A stretch of DNA of 64,000 nt, from NCBI RefSeq assembly GCF_000265205.3, contig NC_018000.1, positions 4,712,001 through 4,776,000 on the forward strand, written 5' to 3'. Position numbers and translations under genes: made by a program. The stretch comes from Sinorhizobium fredii USDA 257. Its GTDB lineage: Bacteria; Pseudomonadota; Alphaproteobacteria; Rhizobiales; Rhizobiaceae. The notes beneath the pieces are model-generated. The model did no database searches. It was given only the letters and a program-made list of their open reading frames with translations, and was not told the DNA's origin. Every line of letters begins with the position of its first letter. Positions within the stretch are counted from its first letter, which is position 1. Of this stretch, positions 8,759 through 17,961 are shown one piece after another.

Positions 8759-9862
8759 GTGATTTCAAGGACTCAACGCCTGCTCTCGCTCTCGACCGCC
8801 ATGCTGCTGGCAACCACGGCTGTGGCCGCTGCCGAACCGAGCGAAGAGCTCATCGCCGCCGCCAAGAAGGAAGGCACGCTGACGACCATCGCGCTTCCGC
8901 ACAGCTGGTGCGGTTATGGCGACGTCATTGCCGGCTTCAAGGCCAAGTACGGCATCGAGGTCAACGAACTGAACCCGGACGCCGGTTCGGGTGACGAGAT
9001 CGAAGCGATCAAGGCCAACAAGGGCAACACCGGCCCGCAGGCGCCTGACGTGATCGACGTCGGCCTGTCCTTCGGCCCCTCGGCCAAGGCCGAAGGCCTG
9101 ATCCAGCCCTACAAGGTCTCGACCTGGGACACGATCCCGGACAGCGCCAAGGATCCGGAAGGCTTCTGGTACGGCGACTATTACGGTGTTCTCTCCTTCG
9201 TCGTGAACACCGACATCGTCAAGGAAGTGCCGAAGGACTGGGCGGACCTCAAGAAGTCGGACTACGCGAACTCGGTCGCGCTCGCCGGCGATCCGCGCGC
9301 GTCCAACCAGGCCGTGCAGGCCGTCTATGCCGCCGGCCTTTCCGCCGGTGAAAAGGATGCCGCCAAGGCGGGTGAGGCAGGCCTCGCCTTCTTCGCCGAA
9401 GTCAACAAGGCCGGCAACTTCGTTCCGGTCATCGGCAAGTCCGCTTCGCTCGCGCAAGGCTCGACCCCGATCATCATCGCCTGGGACTATAACGGTCTCT
9501 CCTGGCGCGACAGCCTCAACGGCAACCCGCCGGTAGAGGTCGTCGTTCCGGCCTCCGGCGTCGTCGCCGGCGTCTATGTTCAGGCGATCTCGGCCTACGC
9601 CCCGCATCCGAACGCCGCCAAGCTGTGGATGGAATATCTCTATTCGGACGAAGGCCAGCTCGGCTGGCTGAAGGGCTATTGCCACCCGATCCGCTTCAAC
9701 GACCTGGCCAAGAACGGCAAGATCCCGCAGGAAATGCTCGACAAGCTGCCGCCGGCAGCGGCCTATGAAAAGGCCGTCTTCCCGACGCTCGAGGAGCAGG
9801 CTGCCGGCAAGGAAGCGATCACCACCAAGTGGGACAGCGTCGTCGGCGCCAACGTGCAGTGA
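8759..9862 (+). CDS. ABC transporter periplasmic substrate-binding protein
   Basis: 367 residues with a clear Sec signal peptide (hydrophobic core, AVAAAEP cleavage region near 25). It is an extracellular solute-binding protein of the class that pairs with Fe3+/polyamine/phosphonate-type ABC importers (PDVIDVGLSF, APHPNAAKLWMEYLYSDEGQ). A GTG start at 8759 has AAGGAG 7 nt upstream. It heads a four-gene operon with two permeases and an ATPase. The ligand is not deducible; no iron tyrosine cluster is obvious, so a small organic ligand is favoured. Confidence 0.87.
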   Translation: MISRTQRLLSLSTAMLLATTAVAAAEPSEELIAAAKKEGTLTTIALPHSWCGYGDVIAGFKAKYGIEVNELNPDAGSGDEIEAIKANKGNTGPQAPDVIDVGLSFGPSAKAEGLIQPYKVSTWDTIPDSAKDPEGFWYGDYYGVLSFVVNTDIVKEVPKDWADLKKSDYANSVALAGDPRASNQAVQAVYAAGLSAGEKDAAKAGEAGLAFFAEVNKAGNFVPVIGKSASLAQGSTPIIIAWDYNGLSWRDSLNGNPPVEVVVPASGVVAGVYVQAISAYAPHPNAAKLWMEYLYSDEGQLGWLKGYCHPIRFNDLAKNGKIPQEMLDKLPPAAAYEKAVFPTLEEQAAGKEAITTKWDSVVGANVQ

Positions 9863-9869
9863 TGCAAAC

Positions 9870-9895
9870 GCCTCCCCGCTCATCGGCGGGGAGGC
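9870..9895 (+). other. Intercistronic hairpin after the binding-protein gene
   Basis: A perfect 10-bp stem (GCCTCCCCGC / GCGGGGAGGC, 6-nt loop) begins 8 bp after the binding-protein stop, without a T-run. Such hairpins are typical behind the first gene of ABC operons, where they stabilise the upstream message and give excess binding protein over permease. Confidence 0.65.
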
Positions 9896-9930
9896 CTACT
9901 TCCTCCGACACCGGAACGGCCGAAGCCTTC

Positions 9931-10812
9931 ATGACCACGACTACAGCGACAGCACCTCTGATCAGCAAACGAGCGGTCATCGATTGGCTCGGCATCGCAC
10001 CCTTCGCAATCTTCGCGCTTCTGTTCCTGATTGTTCCGACACTCTATCTCGTCACCGGCGCCTTTCTGACGCCCGAGGGGGCGTTCACCTTCAAGAACCT
10101 CGGCGATCTCTTCACCCCGTCGATCATGAGCGCCTACTGGATCTCGATCCGCGTCTCGGTCGCCTCCTCGCTCGGCGGCGCGCTGATCGGCTTCTTCCTC
10201 GCCTGGGCGATCGTGCTCGGCGGCGTGCCGAACTGGATCCGCTCCGGCCTGCTGACTTTTTCCGGCGTCGCCTCGAATTTCGCCGGCGTGCCGCTGGCCT
10301 TCGCCTTCCTGTCGACGCTCGGCCGCACCGGCCTCGTCACCGTCTTCCTGCGTGACTGGTTCGGCTTCAATCTGTACGGAACCGGCTTCAATCTCCTGAG
10401 CTTCTCCGGTCTCACCATCACCTACATGTATTTCCAGATCCCGCTGATGGTGCTGATCCTGACGCCGGCGCTGGACGGGCTGAAGAAAGAGTGGCGCGAA
10501 GCCGCCGAAATCCTCGGCGCCTCCACCTGGCAATATTGGCGAATGGTGGCACTGCCGATCCTCTGGCCGAGCCTGCTCGGTACGACGCTTCTGCTTTTCG
10601 CCAATGCCTTCGGCGCCATCGCCACGGCTTACGCGCTGACCGGCAGTTCGCTCAACATCGTGCCCATCCTGCTCTACGCTCAGATCCGCGGCGACGTGCT
10701 GCACAACCCGAACCTCGGCTACGCGCTGGCGCTCGGCATGATCGTCATCACCGGCATTTCCAACATTCTTTATATCTGGCTGCGCATGCGCGCCGAACGG
10801 TGGCAGAAATGA
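9931..10812 (+). CDS. ABC transporter permease (subunit 1)
   Basis: 293 residues with about six membrane segments and the binding-protein-dependent permease EAA loop (EWREAAEILGASTWQYWRMV near 190). The ATG at 9931 follows the hairpin; an earlier ATG at 9862 overlaps the previous stop but adds non-conserved residues encoded by the hairpin. It forms a heteromeric inner-membrane channel with the next gene, whose ATG overlaps its stop. Confidence 0.87.
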   Translation: MTTTTATAPLISKRAVIDWLGIAPFAIFALLFLIVPTLYLVTGAFLTPEGAFTFKNLGDLFTPSIMSAYWISIRVSVASSLGGALIGFFLAWAIVLGGVPNWIRSGLLTFSGVASNFAGVPLAFAFLSTLGRTGLVTVFLRDWFGFNLYGTGFNLLSFSGLTITYMYFQIPLMVLILTPALDGLKKEWREAAEILGASTWQYWRMVALPILWPSLLGTTLLLFANAFGAIATAYALTGSSLNIVPILLYAQIRGDVLHNPNLGYALALGMIVITGISNILYIWLRMRAERWQK

Positions 10813-11597
10813 AAGCACAACGCCTCGGCGCCTGGATCGCCATCGCCATCGGAGCGAGCTATTTCATCGTTCCGCTGCTCGGCACGCTGGAGTTCTCGCT
10901 GCGCATGCGTCGCGGCGCCTATTCCTTCGACGCCTACGCATCGGTTTTCTCCGACATCCAGTTCCGCGAGACTTTCGGCTATTCGATGCTGATGGCTGTG
11001 CTGACGATCATCTTCGGCATGCTGCTCGTCGTACCGACGGCCTATTGGGTGCGGCTGCGCCTGCCGCAGGTCCGCCCGGTGGTGGAATTCGTCACCCTCC
11101 TGCCGCTCGTCATCCCGGCGATCGTCATCGTCTTCGGTTATCTCCGGCTCTACAATTCCTCGTCGATCCTGCCGCTGACCGGCTCGACCTCGGGCACCAA
11201 TGCGCTGCTGATGTTCTCCTACATGACGCTGTCGCTCCCCTACATGTACCGCGCCGTCGATACGGCGATGCGGGCGATCGATGTCAGGACGCTGACGGAA
11301 GCGGCGGAAAGTCTCGGCGCCAAGTGGCCGACGATCCTCTTCCGCTGCATCTTCCCGAATGTGATGAGCGGCGTGCTTTCCGGCGCCTTCATCACCTTCG
11401 CGATCGTGATGGGCGAATTCACCATGGCGGCGTTGCTCAACCGGCCGGCCTTCGGTCCTTATCTGCAGCTCGTCGGCGCCAACAAGGCCTATGAGCCCTC
11501 GGCGCTCGCAGTCATCGCCTTTGCCATCACCTGGCTCAGCATGGGGCTGCTCCAGCTCGTCTCCCGTTTCCAGAAATCCGTTTCGCCCAAGGCTTGA
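10809..11597 (+). CDS. ABC transporter permease (subunit 2)
   Basis: 262 residues with an N-terminal membrane anchor, about six helices and an EAA motif (TLTEAAESLGAKWPTILFRC). The ATG at 10809 overlaps the preceding TGA by four bases (ATGA), implying translational coupling and equal stoichiometry with subunit 1. The frame remains open upstream inside the previous gene, but homology starts here (MKAQRLGAW). Confidence 0.88.
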   Translation: MKAQRLGAWIAIAIGASYFIVPLLGTLEFSLRMRRGAYSFDAYASVFSDIQFRETFGYSMLMAVLTIIFGMLLVVPTAYWVRLRLPQVRPVVEFVTLLPLVIPAIVIVFGYLRLYNSSSILPLTGSTSGTNALLMFSYMTLSLPYMYRAVDTAMRAIDVRTLTEAAESLGAKWPTILFRCIFPNVMSGVLSGAFITFAIVMGEFTMAALLNRPAFGPYLQLVGANKAYEPSALAVIAFAITWLSMGLLQLVSRFQKSVSPKA

Positions 11598-11601
11598 TCA
11601 C

Positions 11602-12663
11602 ATGGCATTCCTGACACTGACCAATATCCAGAAGTCCTTCGGCCCGGTTCAGGTCGTCCATAATTTCGACATGGGCATTAACAAGGGAGAGTTCGTGTCC
11701 TTCCTCGGCCCGTCCGGCTGCGGCAAGACCACGGTCCTGCGGATGATCGCAGGTTTCGAGACGCCGTCCGCCGGTTCGATCGTCATCAATGGCAAGGACC
11801 AGGGCACGCTGAAACCAAACCAGCGCAACATCGGCATGGTGTTCCAGGCCTACGCACTTTTCCCGAACATGAACGTGCAGGACAATGTCGCCTTCGGCCT
11901 GAAGGTCGCCGGCGCCTCCAAAACGGATATTGATATACGGGTGAAGCAGATGCTCGGGCTCATCAAGCTCGAGCACCTGGCGGACCGCTTCCCCTATCAA
12001 TTGTCCGGCGGCCAGCAGCAGCGCGTGGCACTTGCCCGCGCGCTTGCCGTCAAGCCGCAAGTGCTGCTGCTCGACGAGCCGCTCTCGGCACTCGATGCGA
12101 AGATCCGCATCTCGCTGCGCGAAGAGATCCGGCAGATCCAGCAGCAGCTCGGTATCACCACGGTGTTCGTCACCCACGACCAGGAGGAGGCGCTTTCGAT
12201 CTCCGACCGCATCGTCGTCATGAACGCCGGCCGCGCCGACCAGATCGGCACCCCCTTCGAGATCTACAATACGCCGGCGACCCGCTTCGTCGCCTCCTTC
12301 GTCGGCACGCTCAACATCATCGAAGGCAAGGTGGCCGACCCCGCCACCGGTGCCGTGATCGTCGGCGGACACCGGATCTCGCTGAAGGAGCCGATCGCCG
12401 CCCTGAAGGGCGGAGACGGTATCTCGCTGGCGCTCCGGCCGGAAGCGGGGTCCATCGCCGAGGGCGCGAGGGGCGACACAGCGCTTCCCGGTGAAGTTGT
12501 CTCGACGAGCTTCCTCGGGTCAGTGATCCGCACCAAGCTGCGGGTTGGCGAGGATGTCATCTCGTTCGACATGTTCAATGACCCAGGCATCACTCCCCCT
12601 GTTGCGGGAGAGAATGTGACATTGCGCTTCGCCGCCAAGGACCTGCTGGTCATTCGGGAGTAG
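11602..12663 (+). CDS. ABC transporter ATP-binding protein
   Basis: 353 residues. Walker A GPSGCGKT lies at 36-43, the Q-loop at VFQAYALFP, the signature LSGGQQQR near 134, Walker B VLLLDEPLSALD and the H-loop FVTHDQEEA. A C-terminal TOBE extension (from about 240) is typical of PotA/FbpC/PhnT-type importers. The gene begins 4 bp after the permease stop and is last in the operon; no strong terminator follows. It energises the two preceding permeases at the cytoplasmic face. Confidence 0.9.
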   Translation: MAFLTLTNIQKSFGPVQVVHNFDMGINKGEFVSFLGPSGCGKTTVLRMIAGFETPSAGSIVINGKDQGTLKPNQRNIGMVFQAYALFPNMNVQDNVAFGLKVAGASKTDIDIRVKQMLGLIKLEHLADRFPYQLSGGQQQRVALARALAVKPQVLLLDEPLSALDAKIRISLREEIRQIQQQLGITTVFVTHDQEEALSISDRIVVMNAGRADQIGTPFEIYNTPATRFVASFVGTLNIIEGKVADPATGAVIVGGHRISLKEPIAALKGGDGISLALRPEAGSIAEGARGDTALPGEVVSTSFLGSVIRTKLRVGEDVISFDMFNDPGITPPVAGENVTLRFAAKDLLVIRE

Positions 12664-12747
12664 CTCTGGGCCGGAATGTTTTGTTGGGCTTCCCAGGTTC
12701 GGAAAGAAATCTGTCGTGATTTCTCGCTTTTTCGTCGTTGCGCGCGT

Positions 12748-12775
12748 TTGACCGGCGCCGACCTCTGTGTATAGT
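12748..12775 (+). promoter_or_regulatory. Promoter of the FMN-riboswitch/ribH2 transcript
   Basis: TTGACC at 12748-12753 and TATAGT at 12770-12775, separated by 16 bp, predict transcription starting about 12782, at the first bases of the riboswitch aptamer. The agreement between the predicted start and the aptamer edge supports the call. Confidence 0.6.
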
Positions 12776-12782
12776 CGCACGC

Positions 12783-13594
<812 letters not shown>

Positions 13595-13618
13595 GGCGTC
13601 TTTCGCTAAATCTGAGGA

Positions 13619-13642
13619 GGGGGCGCGTGAAAACGCGCCCCC
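13619..13642. terminator. Hairpin terminator between convergent ribH2 and TfoX-like genes
   Basis: GGGGGCGCG / CGCGCCCCC, 9-bp perfect stem with a 6-nt loop, sits in the 75-bp gap between convergent genes. A long T-run is missing on both sides, so strength is uncertain; position favours a shared terminator. Confidence 0.5.
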
Positions 13643-13668
13643 GTTACGCCCCTGGCCACTGCCTGCGG

Positions 13669-13995
13669 TCACTTCGGCGGCAGCGAGAGCACATAGCCGA
13701 GCGCCGCATCCAGCAGGCGTCTCCTCAGGGCATCGTCGCCATAGGCCTCGGCACCTGCGCGCACCCAGCCATGCATTCGACGCTCGCCCATCACCATCGG
13801 AGCAATGCCCGGGAGGGCCAGGGCCCAGCCGTCATTGCCCTTGCCGAGCCTCACCAGCATCCCGTCCTCCCGGGCGCCGGAGACGAGATTGCCGTTCACG
13901 AGAAACGCCAGGCCGCCGAACATCGGCTTTTCGGAGAGCCCCGGCCGCTCGCCGAGTTCCTGCCTGATCAATTCTTCAAGCCCCAGATCGCGCAT
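13669..13995 (-). CDS. TfoX N-terminal-domain protein
   Basis: 108 residues forming one TfoX/Sxy N-terminal domain (PMFGGLAFLVNGNLVSGAREDGMLVRLGKG, then GWVRAGAEAY). In gamma-proteobacteria the domain occurs in competence regulators; stand-alone copies in rhizobia have no assigned function. The start at 13995 has GAGGAA 9 nt upstream, whereas an upstream in-frame start lacks homology. It is convergent with ribH2. Confidence 0.8.
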   Translation of the reverse strand: MRDLGLEELIRQELGERPGLSEKPMFGGLAFLVNGNLVSGAREDGMLVRLGKGNDGWALALPGIAPMVMGERRMHGWVRAGAEAYGDDALRRRLLDAALGYVLSLPPK

Positions 13996-14125
13996 TGGAT
14001 TTTTTCCTCGTTCTCTTCCGGCCAAGGCGGCGCGTGCATGATTCACTTCCCGACAAACCGGCAATAAATCTCTGATTCAATTCACGGAAACGGCCTCCGC
14101 TGAATCACTCTCTGAAGTCGTTGAA

Positions 14126-15097
14126 TCAGCTCTTGAGCTTCAGTCTCCGCCGCGTCTCGCTCGGGCTCTCGCGATAGTGGGCGCGGTAGCTGCGCGAAAA
14201 CGACGACGACGAGTTGAAGCCGCAAATCGCCGCGATGTCGGCAAACTCTATTCGCGTCTCGATCACCTTGCGGCGCGCCGCATTGAGGCGTAGCGCCAGA
14301 TAGTGCTCGTGCGGGGCCACCCCCATGGTGTCCTTGAAGAGGTCTTGCAGGTGCCGGGCGCTGACGCCGATCCGGCGTGCCAGCTTGGCGAGTGTCAGCG
14401 GCGCCTCGACGGTATCCTCCATCAGCTTGACCGCCGCGCCGACCCGACTGTCGAGAATGCGCATGTTGCCGATCGCCGGCACCTGCAGCAGGTCGCCGCG
14501 CGTGCGCTCCTGCTCGTAGATGAAGAGGCGCGAGACCTCGAGCGCCAGCGAATAGCCGTGCGCACGACGGATCAGTTCCAGCATCAGATCGAGCGTCGGC
14601 AGCGAGCCGCCGGTGGTGATGCGCTTGCCATCGATGACGAAACGGTCGCGAACCATGCTCACTTGCGGATAGGCGGTGGCGAAATCCTCGAAGTCTTCCC
14701 AATGGGTCGTGGCGGAAAAATTGTCGAGGAGGCTCGTCTCGGCCAAGAGCCAGGAACCGGATTCGATCCCCGCCATCGTCTCCCGGTGCCGCGCCGTCTG
14801 CGACAGCAGCATCTTCAGCTGCGAGGTGGCGCTGCGCCGCCAATTGTAACTCGACAGCACGAAGAGCGGCGCCGTCTCGCGCAGCGGCCGAAAGGGGCCG
14901 GACACCGGGATCGGGATGCCGCTTTTGGTCTCGATCGCTTCGCCGTCCGGGCTGAACATCGTCCAGCTATAGAGCGCCCGCCCGGCGATCCGGTTGGCGG
15001 CGCGCAGCGGCTCGACGACGGAGGCGACAAGAATGAGATTGGTCTCCGGCAGGATCAATAAATCAACATGCTGCACGTGCGAAATCCGAGCGTCCAT
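14126..15097 (-). CDS. cdhR: GlxA-family AraC regulator (CdhR-like, carnitine)
   Basis: About 323 residues: an N-terminal DJ-1/PfpI-like domain (VDLLILPETNLILVAS through GSWLLAETSLLDN) and a C-terminal double AraC HTH (LTLAKLARRIGVSARHLQDLF and IEFADIAAICGFNSSSSFSRSYR). It is divergent from the carnitine genes and resembles CdhR, which activates carnitine catabolism in Pseudomonas, so the same role is inferred. Possible starts are 15097 (MDARISH, GGGACGAAG upstream), 15115 and 15145; the first is nearest the domain boundary. Confidence 0.83.
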   Translation of the reverse strand: MDARISHVQHVDLLILPETNLILVASVVEPLRAANRIAGRALYSWTMFSPDGEAIETKSGIPIPVSGPFRPLRETAPLFVLSSYNWRRSATSQLKMLLSQTARHRETMAGIESGSWLLAETSLLDNFSATTHWEDFEDFATAYPQVSMVRDRFVIDGKRITTGGSLPTLDLMLELIRRAHGYSLALEVSRLFIYEQERTRGDLLQVPAIGNMRILDSRVGAAVKLMEDTVEAPLTLAKLARRIGVSARHLQDLFKDTMGVAPHEHYLALRLNAARRKVIETRIEFADIAAICGFNSSSSFSRSYRAHYRESPSETRRRLKLKS

Positions 15098-15206
15098 GGC
15101 GAAACTTCGTCCCATTTGTGCCGATAATGTATAGGATCGCTCCATTTATGGAAAGCAGCGTCGCCTTTTCTGGCCCGTAATGGGTGCAACGAAAAGGGAG
15201 ACAGCT

Positions 15207-16109
15207 ATGCCGCTCAGCATGAACCGCGAGGTCTTCATCACTTGCGCCGTCACCGGTTCGGGGGACACCGTTTCGAAATCGGGCCACGTTCCGATCACGC
15301 CGAAACAGATCGCCGAAGCGGCGATCGAAGCGGCCAAGGCGGGTGCCGCCATCGTCCATTGCCATGTCCGCGATCCCGAAACCGGGACGCCGGCTCGCCG
15401 CCTCGACCTCTACAGGGAGGTGACGGACCGCATCCGCTCCGCCGATGTCGACATGGTCCTCAACCTGACCGCCGGCATGGGCGGCGACCTCGTCTTCGGC
15501 AATGTCGAAAACCCCCTCCCGCTCAACGAGAAAGGCACCGACATGGCCGGCGCCACCGAGCGCGTCGCCCATGTCGCCGAATGCCGGCCGGAGATCTGCA
15601 CGCTCGACTGCGGCACGATGAACTTCTCGCTCGGCGAGTATGTGATGACCAACACGCCGTCGATGCTGCGCGAGATGGCGCGTCAGATGACCGCCCTCGG
15701 CGTCCGCCCCGAGATCGAGGCCTTCGACACCGGCCATCTCTGGTTCGCCAAGCAGCTCGTCGAGGAAGGCCTGATCGAGGATCCGGTGCTGATCCAGCTC
15801 TGCATGGGCATTCCGTGGGGCGCGCCGGACGATCTCAACACCTTCATGGCGATGGTCAACAACGTGCCGTCGAACTGGACCTTCTCGGCCTTCTCGATCG
15901 GCCGCAATGCGCTCGCATATCCGGCAGCGGCGATCCTCGCCGGCGGCAATGTCCGCGTCGGCCTGGAGGACAATCTCTATGTCGGCAAGGGGCAGCTCGC
16001 GACGAACGGTCAGCTCGTCGAAAAGGCCGCGTCGGTAATCGAGGGCATGGGTGCAAAGATCATCGGACCGGCAGAGGTCCGCGAGAAGCTGAAGCTGACG
16101 AAGCGGTGA
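15207..16109 (+). CDS. BKACE family enzyme, 3-dehydrocarnitine cleavage
   Basis: 300 residues of the beta-keto acid cleavage enzyme (DUF849) TIM-barrel family. Zn ligands lie in VHCHVRDPET and near NVRVGLEDN. These enzymes react a beta-keto acid with acetyl-CoA. Placed directly before carnitine dehydrogenase, the reaction should be 3-dehydrocarnitine + acetyl-CoA giving betainyl-CoA + acetoacetate, as established for carnitine-linked BKACEs. The ATG at 15207 has AGGGAG 6 nt upstream. It is first gene of the plus-strand carnitine set, divergent from the regulator. Confidence 0.9.
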   Translation: MPLSMNREVFITCAVTGSGDTVSKSGHVPITPKQIAEAAIEAAKAGAAIVHCHVRDPETGTPARRLDLYREVTDRIRSADVDMVLNLTAGMGGDLVFGNVENPLPLNEKGTDMAGATERVAHVAECRPEICTLDCGTMNFSLGEYVMTNTPSMLREMARQMTALGVRPEIEAFDTGHLWFAKQLVEEGLIEDPVLIQLCMGIPWGAPDDLNTFMAMVNNVPSNWTFSAFSIGRNALAYPAAAILAGGNVRVGLEDNLYVGKGQLATNGQLVEKAASVIEGMGAKIIGPAEVREKLKLTKR

Positions 16110-16310
16110 CAAGACCCCTCCCTTCCCCACAAGGGGGACGGCTTAGTCTGCCGCGCCGGCAAACCCGAAGTCACCGTCGGCATGCTTGGCCAAGTCTTAC
16201 GAAAGACCGAGCGGCAGGGCGAAGGAGCGAAGAGGGACGTAGAGGATCCGGAGCCACCCATCCCTCCCCCTTGTGGGGAGGGTGGCCGAAGGGCCGGAGG
16301 GGCGCCCACG
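16110..16310. repeat. Mosaic GC-rich intergenic repeat
   Basis: The gap between BKACE and carnitine dehydrogenase holds CCCTTCCCCACAAGGGGGA (about 16120-16140) and an inverted counterpart CCCTCCCCCTTGTGGGGAGG (16262-16281) followed by GGTGGCCGAAGGGCCGG. The arms are related to those at 3471-3621 and 33285-33370. No gene is seen in it. Confidence 0.65.
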
Positions 16311-16332
16311 GAACAAACGGGATGGAGAGGGA

Positions 16333-17823
16333 ATGAGCATCATCACCAGGGCCGCCTGTGTTGGCGGCGGCGTCATCGGCGGGGCTTGGGCGGCGCGGTT
16401 CGCGCTCGCCGGCATCGACGTCAACATCTTCGACCCGCACCCGGAAGCCGAGCGCATCATCGGCGAGGTCATGGCCAATGCCGAGCGGGCCTATGGCATG
16501 CTGACCATGGCCCCGCTGCCGCCGCGCGGCAAACTCGTCTTCTGCAAAAGCATCCAGGAAGCCGTCCACGATGTTGACTGGATTCAGGAAAGCGTTCCCG
16601 AACGGCTGGAACTGAAGCGCGGGGTGGTAACCGAGATCGATGCCTTCGCCCGCCCCGACGCGCTGATCGGCTCCTCCACCTCCGGCCTGCTTCCATCGGA
16701 CCTGCAGGCCGAGATGAAGCATCCCGACCGTATGTTCGTGGCCCACCCCTATAACCCCGTCTACCTGTTGCCGCTGGTGGAGCTGGTCGGCGGCAAGCAG
16801 ACTTCGCCGGAAACGATCAAGCGCGCCGAAGCAGCCGTCGCCGAGATCGGCATGAAAGGCGTTGTCATCGCCAAGGAAATCGAGGCCTTCGTCGGCGACC
16901 GGCTGCTCGAAGCGCTCTGGCGCGAGGCGCTCTGGCTGATCCAGGACGATATCTGCGATACCGAGACGCTCGACGATGTCATGCGCTACTCCTTCGGCAT
17001 GCGCTGGGCCCAGATGGGTCTGTTCGAGACCTATCGTATCGCCGGCGGCGAATCGGGCATGCGTCACTTCCTCGCCCAGTTCGGTCCCTGCCTCAAATGG
17101 CCCTGGACCAAGTTCACCGACGTCGTCGATCTCGACGACGCACTCGTCGAGAAGATCGGCGCGCAATCTGACGCCCAGGCCGCCGGCCGCTCGATCCGCG
17201 AGCTCGAACGCATCCGTGACGAAAACCTCGTCGGCATCATGCAGGCGCTGAAAGCCGGCAATGACGGCGAAGGCTGGGGCGCCGGCAAGCTGCTCGCCGA
17301 TTTCGAGAAGCGCCTCTGGGCGAAGGGCGGCAATCAGTCGAAGACGTACGACGCTTCCGGCCCCCTGCGCCTGGTCGAAATCAAGGTCAACGCCGCCTGG
17401 GTCGACTACAACGGTCACATGACCGAGCACCGCTATCTGCAGCTCTTCGGCGACACGTCGGACGCGCTGCTCAGGCTGATCGGCGTCGACTTCGCCTATG
17501 TGGAGGCGGGCCACAGCTACTACACCGTCGAGACGCATATCCGCCATCTCGGCGAGGCCAAGCTCGGCCAGGCACTCCATACGACGCTGCAAATTCTTTC
17601 GTCGGACGAAAAGCGCATCCACTTCTTCACGAGGATCCACGATGCCGCCTCTGGTGAGGTGATCGCCACCGCCGAGCAGATGATGCTGCATGTCGATGCC
17701 AAGGCCGGCAAGTCTGTCGCTGCGCCGGACGCGGTGCTGGAGAAGCTGAAGCCGATCGCGGAAGGCCACGCGAAGCTCGCCGCGCCGGAAGGTGCAGGAC
17801 GGTACGTCGGGCAGAAACGCTAG
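16333..17823 (+). CDS. lcdH: L-carnitine dehydrogenase / betainyl-CoA thioesterase fusion
   Basis: 496 residues in two parts. Residues 1-~315 are a 3-hydroxyacyl-CoA-dehydrogenase-type NAD enzyme (CVGGGVIGGAWAARFALAG at 9-27, MFVAHPYNPVYLLPL), oxidising L-carnitine to 3-dehydrocarnitine. From about 345 there is a hot-dog thioesterase (VNAAWVDYNGHMTEHRYLQLF, IHFFTRIHDAASGEVIATAEQ) that would release glycine betaine from betainyl-CoA. Such fusions are known in rhizobia. The two halves bracket the BKACE reaction encoded upstream. The ATG at 16333 follows GGAGAGGG. Confidence 0.93.
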   Translation: MSIITRAACVGGGVIGGAWAARFALAGIDVNIFDPHPEAERIIGEVMANAERAYGMLTMAPLPPRGKLVFCKSIQEAVHDVDWIQESVPERLELKRGVVTEIDAFARPDALIGSSTSGLLPSDLQAEMKHPDRMFVAHPYNPVYLLPLVELVGGKQTSPETIKRAEAAVAEIGMKGVVIAKEIEAFVGDRLLEALWREALWLIQDDICDTETLDDVMRYSFGMRWAQMGLFETYRIAGGESGMRHFLAQFGPCLKWPWTKFTDVVDLDDALVEKIGAQSDAQAAGRSIRELERIRDENLVGIMQALKAGNDGEGWGAGKLLADFEKRLWAKGGNQSKTYDASGPLRLVEIKVNAAWVDYNGHMTEHRYLQLFGDTSDALLRLIGVDFAYVEAGHSYYTVETHIRHLGEAKLGQALHTTLQILSSDEKRIHFFTRIHDAASGEVIATAEQMMLHVDAKAGKSVAAPDAVLEKLKPIAEGHAKLAAPEGAGRYVGQKR

Positions 17824-17855
17824 CGCCTGAGGCGGCTGCCCCGAGTCATCCAAGT

Positions 17856-17889
17856 CCCCTCTCTCCGGGGAGAGGGCTAGGGTGAGGGG
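17856..17889. repeat. Short palindromic intergenic repeat
   Basis: CCCCTCTCTCCGGGG followed by AGAGGGCTAGGGTGAGGGG is a common interspersed palindrome of rhizobial genomes. It lies in the 138-bp gap before the acyl-CoA dehydrogenase and may only fold in RNA. Confidence 0.6.
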
Positions 17890-17961
17890 AAAAGCACCAG
17901 CGGATCGTTGAGGAGCGATCTGCGGGCGAACGCAGGCGGACAAGAACGACGAGGGAGAACC

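Noticed and set aside
13619..13642. A small RNA gene between ribH2 and the TfoX-like gene
   Set aside because: Only a simple hairpin, no promoter; better explained as a terminator.
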